Below are positions 7,272-13,532 of a DNA stretch of 13,532 bases, in pieces. Source of the stretch: Trichodesmium sp. jk18x7bins.61 (GTDB lineage Bacteria > Cyanobacteriota > Cyanobacteriia > Cyanobacteriales > Microcoleaceae); NCBI GenBank assembly GCA_022822685.1, contig JAJEAQ010000677.1:1-13532 (forward strand), given 5' to 3'. Below the pieces are notes generated by a model. That model saw only the letters and a list, made by a program, of their open reading frames with translations, ran no database searches and was not told the DNA's origin. Position 1 is the first letter of the stretch. Every line of letters starts with the position of its first letter. The position numbers and the translations under genes were made by a program.

Positions 7272-8543
7272 CTAGAATTTAGATGAAGTTAGAGATAGTT
7301 TTGTTTCCATACCGATAGTTGGTGGTAGGTTCCGATTAGCAACTTGATCAATTAGTTCTAAATGCTTTTGTAGTAAATCTGAAAGACGATATCTTTCTAA
7401 AACAGTTTGGCGGGATCTAACACGGATTTCTGCCATGCGAGTTGGGTGCTCTAAGACTTCATCAATCCGATCAGCTATTTGTTTAGGAGAGAAAAAGTCT
7501 ACCAGTAAGCCATTCTCTCCATCTGTAATAACTTCCCTGACAGGTGGTGTATCCGAACCCAGAACTAAGCAACCTGTTGATAGAGATTCGATCATAGACC
7601 ATGACAGAACGAAAGGTCTGGTTAAGTATACATGAATATCGGATGCTTGTATGACCTTGAGATAAAGACCATAGGGTAATGAGCCAACAAAATGAACTCG
7701 TGATAAGTCCAATGGTATTTTCTCTAGCATTTCTTGTTTATAACTTTTACCATTGGGCAAAGACTTACCATAGCAAACTCTTTCAGAACCAACTATAACT
7801 ACATGACAGTTTGGCCTTCTTTCTTGGACATAAGCGATCGCTTCAATAAATTCTGGAAAACCCCGATATGGCTCCATTCCCCGTGATACATAAGTTACAA
7901 GTTCTTCTACACCAGATAAGTCCAAATTAGGTAGTACCAGTTTGGCTCCTGGATTGGGTTTAAAATAATCAGTATCTACCCCATCATGCAGTACAGATAG
8001 TTTATTTTGAAATTCCTGGGGAAATTGCGATCGCTGCCAATATGTAGGAGATAGTCCCCAATCACAAGAGTACAAATCTATTAATATGGGAGAATTTTTC
8101 ACCCGGATTCTGGCCATATCATCTACTGTCAAGGGTTCTGCAGGGTCAAAATCAGCATCAGAGCCTCGATAATGATAAAACCATTCGAAATAGCACAGAA
8201 GAGGGGTGTCCGGAAATGCCTCTTTAACAAATAACGTTGGTCCCCAGCCGGAATGACCACAAATCACATCTGGCACAAACCCCTGGGCTTTGAGTTGTTC
8301 TGCCATTCTAAATACAGCTTGTCCATAAATCACTGCACTTTCGAGGGGACGAACATAATGATGAGTTTCTGGACGAGGTTCGCGACTAGGTTTAAATAGT
8401 GCTTTGTAAACTCCAGGTATTTTCCATTCTGGGCGCTCATTTTTTGTGCCAAATACAACTTTATTATTAGAATTTGCACCTAGAGTAGTGACAATGTGAC
8501 GATATTGAGCTGGAAAATTTGGGTGCAAGAAAAGATATTTCAT
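7272..8543 (-). CDS. Glycosyltransferase, GT4-like (GT-B fold)
   Basis: The product is a 423-residue cytosolic protein that would transfer a sugar from a nucleotide donor in glycan assembly; donor and acceptor cannot be told. The N-terminal Rossmann half opens with MKYLFLHPNFPAQYRH and includes ICGHSGWG (94-101) and CYFEWFYHYRG (117-127), a block I associate with cyanobacterial and proteobacterial polysaccharide GT4 proteins. The C-terminal half has TYVSRGMEPYRGFPEFIEAI (217-236) and the donor-binding segment FVLSWSMIESLSTGCLVLGS (311-330), followed by TPPVREVITDGENGLLV (332-348). Glu319 and Glu337 fit the usual acidic donor-site residues. Length is normal for the family. ATG 8543 fits the conserved N-terminus. 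It begins 39 nt after the methyltransferase stop at 8583, so the two probably share a transcript. It ends with TAG followed four codons later by TAA. Confidence 0.85.
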   Translation of the reverse strand: MKYLFLHPNFPAQYRHIVTTLGANSNNKVVFGTKNERPEWKIPGVYKALFKPSREPRPETHHYVRPLESAVIYGQAVFRMAEQLKAQGFVPDVICGHSGWGPTLFVKEAFPDTPLLCYFEWFYHYRGSDADFDPAEPLTVDDMARIRVKNSPILIDLYSCDWGLSPTYWQRSQFPQEFQNKLSVLHDGVDTDYFKPNPGAKLVLPNLDLSGVEELVTYVSRGMEPYRGFPEFIEAIAYVQERRPNCHVVIVGSERVCYGKSLPNGKSYKQEMLEKIPLDLSRVHFVGSLPYGLYLKVIQASDIHVYLTRPFVLSWSMIESLSTGCLVLGSDTPPVREVITDGENGLLVDFFSPKQIADRIDEVLEHPTRMAEIRVRSRQTVLERYRLSDLLQKHLELIDQVANRNLPPTIGMETKLSLTSSKF

Positions 8544-8582
8544 AAATTCTTAACTGTATTATTAGTAATTACTTGTTTATTG

Positions 8583-9281
8583 TTAATTAGTCTGAGGTGC
8601 TTGGCAAATCCAAACACAATCTCTAGGAACAGAATCAGTATCTTTATGAATAATTTGGTAGTTCAGGTAGGAAAGAAATTTTTCCATTATTGTATTAGTC
8701 ATAACTGAATGGGCGGTACCATTTCGTTTTCCCATGAGATTTTGCTCCCAGTCTTTGAGAAACCTTTCCCAGCCTAAATCGCTGAGAATATTTGTGTGGT
8801 GAAATATACAAATTTTTTTTCCTTTTAATCTGGCTGGAATTTGAGTTAGGTAATTAAAAATATCTCTGGGATCTAAATGCACCATTGTGTCATAACAAAA
8901 GCAAATATCTGCTATTTTGGGGTCAATTCCATTGAGTGTGATTCCATCAAGTTTTACATATTCTACTCTAGCTTCTCCCAACCTATTTTTAGTGGCATTT
9001 AACATAGAATTAGAGATATCTGCACAAATTAAATTTCGACAATGTTTTAGTAATAATGCCCCTGTACGTCCTCCACCCACACCTATTTCTAATACTGTGT
9101 GTTTTTCGTTGATATAGGGAGCAATAAATTTTTCTTCTATTAATTTTTCATACTCTACTAATGAGTTAGCTGCCCCTGCTGCTTTACCTATCCATTCGTC
9201 ACCTATATGAGTTAATGCTGGATAATATTCTGGCCATTTTCTAGCATATTCTTCCCAGGCATTTTCATAATCAATGGTCAT
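8583..9281 (-). CDS. Class I SAM-dependent methyltransferase
   Basis: The product is a 232-residue soluble protein with a single Rossmann methyltransferase domain. Motif I is VLEIGVGGGRTG at 63-74, the acidic ribose-binding residue is Asp88 in ICADIS, the LDG at 111-113 fits the adenine-site acidic position, and DICFCYDTMVHL at 125-136 is the motif IV strand. IFHHTN (159-164) follows as a later strand. It presumably methylates a sugar or small glycan precursor, judging from the glycosyltransferase directly downstream in the same orientation, but the acceptor is unknown. ATG 9281 is the first start giving the full N-terminus; its upstream bases are A-rich with only a weak ribosome site. An 8-bp inverted repeat lies 27-73 nt upstream. 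No sign of decay is seen. Confidence 0.8.
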   Translation of the reverse strand: MTIDYENAWEEYARKWPEYYPALTHIGDEWIGKAAGAANSLVEYEKLIEEKFIAPYINEKHTVLEIGVGGGRTGALLLKHCRNLICADISNSMLNATKNRLGEARVEYVKLDGITLNGIDPKIADICFCYDTMVHLDPRDIFNYLTQIPARLKGKKICIFHHTNILSDLGWERFLKDWEQNLMGKRNGTAHSVMTNTIMEKFLSYLNYQIIHKDTDSVPRDCVWICQAPQTN

Positions 9282-9307
9282 GTTTAATTTCTTTATTTTG
9301 TGTTCTT

Positions 9308-9354
9308 TGTAGGTTAAATTTACTTGAGTATAGAAATTTTCCTCAAAACCTACA
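9308..9354. promoter_or_regulatory. Inverted repeat upstream of the methyltransferase gene
   Basis: TGTAGGTT (9308-9315) and AACCTACA (9347-9354) form perfect 8-bp arms separated by 31 bp, just upstream of ATG 9281. This could be an operator or a leader hairpin. It could also be chance in AT-rich DNA. Confidence 0.25.
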
Positions 9355-9581
9355 TGATTAATATATCACTGACTTTCTGCAGATTAATTTGTAGCATGAA
9401 AAATAGTCAATAGTTTAGTAGCCTAATTGCTTATCTAAAATCTATATTCCAGACTTCAAAATATAGTATGGGATTTGAAGGAGTGAGGAGCCAGAATTCA
9501 GTAGTTAGGAGGGAATTAGCAATTTGGTTTCTATATTGCTTAGGGCTGTATGTCGGCAATCGCCGAAAACTTCCATTGAAC

Positions 9582-9651
9582 AATAAGAGATTGTTTGTAA
9601 AACTCAGATTAAATTCTTGCCTAGACTGGGGAACGGGAGAAATATCTCCTT
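9582..9651 (-). repeat. Dispersed ~70-bp repeat, copy 3 (inverted)
   Basis: The reverse complement reads AGGAGATATTTCTCC at the start and AATTTAATCTGAG, then TTTTACAAACAATCTCTTA, at the end. This matches copies 1 and 2 at both ends with a different centre. It is about 7 kb from copy 2 and in the opposite orientation. Confidence 0.75.
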
Positions 9652-9916
9652 GTAATCACCAGAATTCTAGTTGTCTGTTGTAACTCACCAAAATTTCAAA
9701 CTCTAGCTATTAATTAATATTTACTTCAAACTACAATCTCTCGGTAAAAAAGGTGAATATTTTCAGTCTAGTTTGACTTTTGCTAAGACTCACAAAGATA
9801 ATTTGCTGAGTATAAGTATCTAACTACACTACGAGTGAATATGGGTAATTAAAATCACAATGCAGAAATAGTCAGGATGTTTTCTAATTACTAACTACTG
9901 ACTCCGAGTCATACTA

Positions 9917-11821
9917 TCACCAGTTTAAATCAACACCAAGATATTTAGCTAATTGTTGATTATGTGGTTGGAAATATTCAACTAATTGTTGATATATATC
10001 ATCAGTTGGCGATGAGTATTTTCCGGAATTGTATTTCAGATATTTTTCTGAGTAGTAGGCAGGGAGTTCAAGAAAATTATGCACTTTATTCATAGTTTCT
10101 AGTGGAGCAGTAAATAAATCTTCACTGAGGAGGATTAGTAATTGTTCTTTTGGAAAAAACCTCATCCAGTTTTGTAGTTGTTCAATGTATTTTCCTCGTG
10201 CCCGGTATGTATAATGTTGATGGTTAAAACTGTAATATGTTCTGGTTTCAATCATCTTCTCAATTTCACCTGTTAAGCGATTTTTTTCAGCAGCGATCGC
10301 TTCAGGCAAACTCAAAGATTCATGCCCTAATCTAACTTCATGGTAATAGTGAGAAATAGTTCTTTCTGCGGGATTTCTCAACAAAACAATTAATTTGATC
10401 TGAGGATATATCTCAAAAATTCTTTGAGCTACGAGAGGATGGGATAAATAGTATGGACTTGATTCTCCAGTAATTATTTCTGATTCTCGTTCGGGGAATT
10501 TTGATTGATACCAATTTAATTCTTTGTCAAAATTTAAGTCAAAGTAATGAATTTCATGTTCTAAAGAGGGTGCAACTAGAGGATGTTGAACTAAATAGTT
10601 GTACAAAGAATTAGTACCACACTTTTGCGCTCCAATTATTAAAAAATCAGGTCTTTGGAATTTATTTTTTAACCTTTTGCTTGTGAATATTTTTTGCCCA
10701 TTATAAAGTTTTATACCTTCAAAAAATACTCCTGCTGCTAAAATTTCTCTGCCTTTTTGACCCAATTCCATATCTAAATTATCACCTTCTTGAATTAAAA
10801 AGGCGTGCCAATCTTCTAAACGTTCTTGCCATTCTTTTTGTTGAATATAAGGCCAGATAGTTTGAATCAACATCATCATACTATAAGAAGGATAATGATG
10901 AGGAAAAATACCACTGTTAATTTCTTCAAAGTCTGACAAAATCTGGCGCAAGCCATGAACTGTCATATTAAAATAATGACTAGGATCAGCGTGAAGTGGT
11001 TGTAAAAATGCAGTATCAATAAATATTAAACCACCTGGTTTTAAGATGCGATAAAGTTCTTTAGCAGTAGTAAATGGATTAGGTAAATGCTCGAAGACAG
11101 CATGACTAATGATACCATCAAAACAATTATCTAGAAATGGTAATTTGAGTGTGGAACAGACAACATCGGTATATTGATATTGATGTACATCTAAATAACA
11201 AATATTGGGCTTGAGATATTCTGCTTGAGTATTACCTGCACCAAAATCTAGAACTATTCCATTTTCTCCAATTTTATTTAATACGGACAGAATTCCTTCA
11301 GAGTAGGGATGAGTAGTTTCTGTTTCTGTGAGTTTAATAAATGGTAAATCTTCTGAGCATAAAATATGAGGAGTATTACCCCTGATCCATACAGGACAAT
11401 TTTCGACATTACATGGAGCAGCTTTTTTGCCACATTCTGGGCAAATTAATAATTCTTCGAGATTAAACTTTTTCTCTCTTTGAGGCAGATTACTGGTGTT
11501 GCCAATCAGCTTAAATTGATTGTGAAATAATAATTTTTTTTCTTTTCTATCCGCAAAGATTTCTATTTTTATATCTGTGTTTGGTTGAAAATTTTCAGGA
11601 AGTAAAAGTTCTCCCCAAAATCCACTATGGCTAGCATATTTTTGTTTTGGAAAAGCAGCAGCCACATCTGGTCGATATCCACCATGTAACAGGGAAGTAT
11701 AGGGTTTATCGTTTAGATACAAACTGAGTTTTACATCTCGATGATTCGTGGAAATATACCAGCCGGAAAATTTGGTCAAGTAATTTATTTCTGTACTTTT
11801 AGGAAAATCTAGATTAAACAT
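9917..11821 (-). CDS. Three-part protein: beta-rich N-terminal domain, zinc-ribbon methyltransferase and sulfotransferase
   Basis: The product has 634 residues and no signal peptide. Residues 1-110 form a small beta-rich module (GWYISTNHRDVKLSLYLND, GGYRPDVAAAFP, SGFWGELLL), a type seen as an accessory domain in bacterial glycan enzymes. Residues ~124-380 are a class I methyltransferase with a cysteine cluster (C127, C130, C137, C142), motif I VLDFGAG at 190-196, Asp211, and ELYRILKPGGLIFID at 255-269. Residues ~392-634 are a sulfotransferase that would use PAPS. Its 5'-phosphosulfate loop is GAQKCGTNSLY at 397-407 with Lys400, a probable catalytic acidic residue is Glu423, and its 3'-phosphate site is LRNPAERTISHYYH at 481-494 with Arg482 and Ser490, similar to heparan-type sulfotransferases. 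It probably methylates and sulfates the same glycan or lipid-linked product. All motifs are intact. It starts 93 nt from the end of the Rpn pseudogene. Confidence 0.85.
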   Translation of the reverse strand: MFNLDFPKSTEINYLTKFSGWYISTNHRDVKLSLYLNDKPYTSLLHGGYRPDVAAAFPKQKYASHSGFWGELLLPENFQPNTDIKIEIFADRKEKKLLFHNQFKLIGNTSNLPQREKKFNLEELLICPECGKKAAPCNVENCPVWIRGNTPHILCSEDLPFIKLTETETTHPYSEGILSVLNKIGENGIVLDFGAGNTQAEYLKPNICYLDVHQYQYTDVVCSTLKLPFLDNCFDGIISHAVFEHLPNPFTTAKELYRILKPGGLIFIDTAFLQPLHADPSHYFNMTVHGLRQILSDFEEINSGIFPHHYPSYSMMMLIQTIWPYIQQKEWQERLEDWHAFLIQEGDNLDMELGQKGREILAAGVFFEGIKLYNGQKIFTSKRLKNKFQRPDFLIIGAQKCGTNSLYNYLVQHPLVAPSLEHEIHYFDLNFDKELNWYQSKFPERESEIITGESSPYYLSHPLVAQRIFEIYPQIKLIVLLRNPAERTISHYYHEVRLGHESLSLPEAIAAEKNRLTGEIEKMIETRTYYSFNHQHYTYRARGKYIEQLQNWMRFFPKEQLLILLSEDLFTAPLETMNKVHNFLELPAYYSEKYLKYNSGKYSSPTDDIYQQLVEYFQPHNQQLAKYLGVDLNW

Positions 11822-11914
11822 TGTATATCTGCAAAGGTAGTAGGATTATTTATAACAAATTTTTCTCATTTTAACTACAGATATTTACCTCCAACCTACT
11901 ACTTTATTTTCTCT

Positions 11915-12782
11915 TCATTGCTCCCTCAATCGTTGAACTGCTTCTAGACTCAAACCTGTATTTTGACTCACAGTTTCTACATCTAAAATTTTCAGTAATC
12001 TTTTGGCTATTTCGATTTGAGTTTCTTGAATACCTAGTTGTTTACCTTGCTCAATCCCTTGCTCAATCCCTTGATTCCTAGCTCTTTTTATCGCATTTTT
12101 TTGGTCATGTATATAGATTTGTCTCGCCTCTAAAATTTATAATTCTTCCTGACTAAAGCCAGCTTGATTCCCTACTGCAAATGTTTTCTAAATTTCTGGT
12201 ATTTCTGCCATTTTTTCTGGTACAGTATCTAAGTAATTTGCACTTTTAAGAAAATACAACCATTTATCAGTCAGGGTAACTAATTCTGAGATGTCTTTCT
12301 CAAATTTTGGCAACTCCACAAGTACTAATTCAATGTCAGAAATCGGATAATCTATTAAGTAGTCTTTTTCTCTGAGCAGAAACCGAGAGATGATTTTATC
12401 TAATCCCGAAAACATTTCAAAGTCTGTAATTGTTAAACCAATTACTGGATTGAGCAAAGTATAATCTGCTCCTGAATCTAATTGAATGGAATAAGCTTTG
12501 GCGGCATCATATAGAATCCGTTTTTCAAATCCCTCTAGGTTCAAAACTTGCATTTTAATAATTACTATTTTGTCTCCTGTAATCTTGGCTTTGATGTCTA
12601 AATAGGTATCTTTTAATCCCCGAATTTTTTTGCCCATGGTAGGGGTTGAGAATTTCTAGGTTTTTAATTGTGGGTTGAGAGTCATAGAGAATGCTGTTTA
12701 AGAAACTAATTAAAATATCTTGGCTCTGCTGAGAACCAAAAATTTTCTTGAATGCAAAATCTGTTTTAGGGTTAATAAACAT
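11915..12782 (-). pseudogene. Decayed Rpn-family recombination-promoting nuclease/putative transposase
   Basis: The family (PD-(D/E)XK nuclease fold, abundant in cyanobacteria) is recognised from MFINPKTDFAFKKIFGS at the start, GLKDTYLDIKA, VLNLEGFEKRILYDAAKAYS, PVIGLTITDFEMF and a Gln/Glu-rich tail with IEQGIEQGKQ. Four lesions are visible. A frameshift at a run of seven A (coding strand, 12625-12631) splits the first ~50 residues from the rest. TAG at 12188-12190 and TAA at 12137-12139 interrupt the tail. The expected catalytic Glu of the ExQ motif is Lys (VIIKMQV, codon 12554-12556). Frame is restored throughout the tail, down to TGA 11915-11917. The tail includes a perfect 12-bp tandem duplication (12047-12070) giving GIEQGIEQ. 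The product, if any, should be inactive. Confidence 0.85.
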
Positions 12783-12805
12783 CGTTGGTTAAGCCTCACA
12801 GTTAT
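12759..12805 (-). repeat. Rpn gene start plus leader, copy a of a 47-bp duplication
   Basis: This covers the first eight codons (MFINPKTD) of the Rpn pseudogene and 23 bases of leader. It is about 83% identical (39 of 47 positions) to 12888-12934 in the same orientation. Confidence 0.75.
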
Positions 12806-12887
12806 CGAAGTTTCCAAATCTTTAGAATTGCCTTTGGCCTTATCCCTTCTGATTCAAGATGCTAGTGCAGCAAAACAGAAATAACTA

Positions 12888-12934
12888 ATCTGTTTTCGGA
12901 TTAATAAACATAATTGTTCAAACCTCGCAGTTAT
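12888..12934 (-). repeat. Fragment of a second Rpn gene start, copy b
   Basis: Minus-strand ATG at 12909-12911 begins MFINPKTD and then meets TAG (12885-12887). The shared leader continues to 12934. This is the stub of a second Rpn copy, or a duplicated 5' end, with the rest deleted. Confidence 0.7.
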
Positions 12935-13151
12935 GCTATTTGTCAAGTGATATTAAATCCGTCTTAGTAAGAGGGTATTTTAAAAAGTTGCAGCCCTTGC
13001 CATACATAGGATTTTGGGATGGGACAAGCCCCCTTTTATAACCTGATTTGGTATAACTTTACTAAATCTGCCGACTGAATATAACTGAAGATGCTTTGTT
13101 AATTTTTCTGCTTTTACTACTTGCATATTAAAAAGACTTGGTAATGCTTTT

Positions 13152-13190
13152 GTTCAACAAAATTGAACTTATGTTAAGATTATGTATAAA
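13152..13190 (+). promoter_or_regulatory. Candidate sigma70-type promoter with overlapping palindrome
   Basis: TTGAAC (13163-13168), a 16-bp gap and TATAAA (13185-13190) resemble -35 and -10 boxes. The -35 box is the right arm of GTTCAA-caaaa-TTGAAC (13152-13168), a possible operator. A start near 13197 would leave a ~180-nt leader before ATG 13377. Confidence 0.35.
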
Positions 13191-13376
13191 TGTTCTTTAT
13201 GTAAACTTAAACCTAAGAAATAATCGAGACCTTTAGGTGTTTTACTGAGTTATATATAAAACATATATAGGTGATTTATGATATTTATACAATATTTCTC
13301 GTCCTCCAATCCTTTTCTGCAAAAAGTTTATTGATTTAGAGGTTTAATTATTTAGTATGAAGAAGTTTTAGAGAAG

Positions 13377-13532
13377 ATGAATACTGATGTTAAGTTGCCT
13401 ACTTCTCTTGATGATGTCTTATTGTCAGGAGAATTACCTCCACTCGTTCTAACAGCTTTTACTCGCCCTGATTTGCTTAAAGATGTTCTAGAAGCAATTA
13501 GCCAACAATCTCTATTACCACTCAAAATAATT
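13377..13532 (+). CDS. N-terminus of a glycosyltransferase-like protein (runs off the window)
   Basis: Fifty-two codons are visible from ATG 13377 to the window end, with no stop. The segment GELPPLVLTAFTRPDLLKDV, followed by LEAISQQSLLPLKII, matches the opening of glycosyltransferase 2-like (GT-A) proteins of cyanobacterial glycan clusters: a first beta strand (LVLTAFTR), then a helix (PDLLKDVLEAIS) and a second strand starting at LKII. The catalytic DxD motif would lie beyond the edge. In-frame TAG at 13353-13355 and absence of another start place the start at 13377. GAGAAG immediately before it is close for a ribosome site. The call is from a short stretch and could be another nucleotide-sugar-using family. 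Confidence 0.55.
   Translation, partial: MNTDVKLPTSLDDVLLSGELPPLVLTAFTRPDLLKDVLEAISQQSLLPLKII

Larger units (their letters stand above)
9282..9916. other. Spacer with inverted repeat copy 3
   Basis: This 635-bp stretch holds repeat copy 3 and 'ctaactactgactccgagtca' filler close to the next gene's stop. The latter contains a tight palindrome TGACTC-c-GAGTCA (about 9899-9911). A plus-strand open frame at 9468-9683 overlaps the repeat and is not credible as a gene. I see no RNA gene. Confidence 0.45.
12783..13376. other. Divergent spacer between the Rpn pseudogene and the last gene
   Basis: This 594-bp stretch contains the second Rpn stub and a candidate promoter for the gene at 13377. No other coding frame or RNA gene is evident. 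It would have to hold the control sequences of both divergent genes. Confidence 0.45.

Noticed and set aside
7435..9117. Plus-strand frames at 7435-7635, 8496-8708 and 8917-9117
   Set aside because: They lie antisense to, or overlap, the well-supported minus-strand glycosyltransferase and methyltransferase.
9468..9683. 71-codon plus-strand frame
   Set aside because: It crosses repeat copy 3 and spacer filler, and has no protein-like conservation.
12600..12660. Programmed frameshift joining the two Rpn frames at the A run
   Set aside because: Two later stops and loss of the catalytic Glu show the gene is dead anyway. No stimulatory structure was seen.
1002..12782. General reassignment of TAG to a sense codon in this organism
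   Set aside because: The intact glycosyltransferase at 7272-8543 ends with TAG in a normal position, and the Rpn gene carries TAA and a frameshift as well. Ordinary gene decay under the standard bacterial code is more likely.

Overview
The window looks like an AT-rich filamentous cyanobacterium, probably Nostocales or a close relative. I base this on six copies of the HIP1 octamer GCGATCGC (starting at 60, 299, 1281, 7834, 8027 and 10293), on intergenic filler of the 'gactactgactccg' type, on dispersed repeats, and on protein families familiar from cyanobacterial glycan loci. I see no tRNA, rRNA, CRISPR array or phage module.

Layout. 1-1001: a truncated methyltransferase N-terminus (minus strand), then gene-poor DNA with the first copy of a ~70-bp repeat. 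1002-2678: one continuous reading frame for a methyltransferase-glycosyltransferase fusion, cut by two in-frame TAG codons. 2679-3077: spacer with the second repeat copy. 3078-3956: a putative glycosyltransferase whose frame continues past its TAG for 24 residues to a TGA inside a strong hairpin. 4084-6090 (minus): an intact RTX-type calcium-binding protein. 6091-7271: 1.2 kb without a convincing gene, holding a MITE-like inverted repeat, an IS200/IS605-like end and a run of hairpins resembling a structured RNA. 7272-9281 (minus): a two-gene unit, a SAM methyltransferase followed 39 nt later by a GT4-type glycosyltransferase. 9282-9916: spacer with the third, inverted repeat copy. 9917-11821 (minus): a protein combining a small beta-rich N-terminal domain, a zinc-ribbon SAM methyltransferase and a PAPS-dependent sulfotransferase. 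11915-12782 (minus): a decayed Rpn-family nuclease/'transposase' pseudogene, with a fragment of a second copy upstream. 13377-end: the N-terminus of another glycosyltransferase-like protein.

Taken together, this is an accessory surface- or secreted-glycan region: sugar transferases, methyltransferases and a sulfotransferase, plausibly building a methylated and sulfated polysaccharide or decorating a glycoprotein. The secreted RTX protein could be a surface partner, but that link is inferred from neighbourhood only. The region is eroding: four genes or fragments carry stops, frameshifts or truncations beside intact ones, and mobile-element debris fills the gaps. The most distinctive signals are the serial in-frame amber codons, the methyltransferase-sulfotransferase fusion and the hairpin array at 6908-7083.
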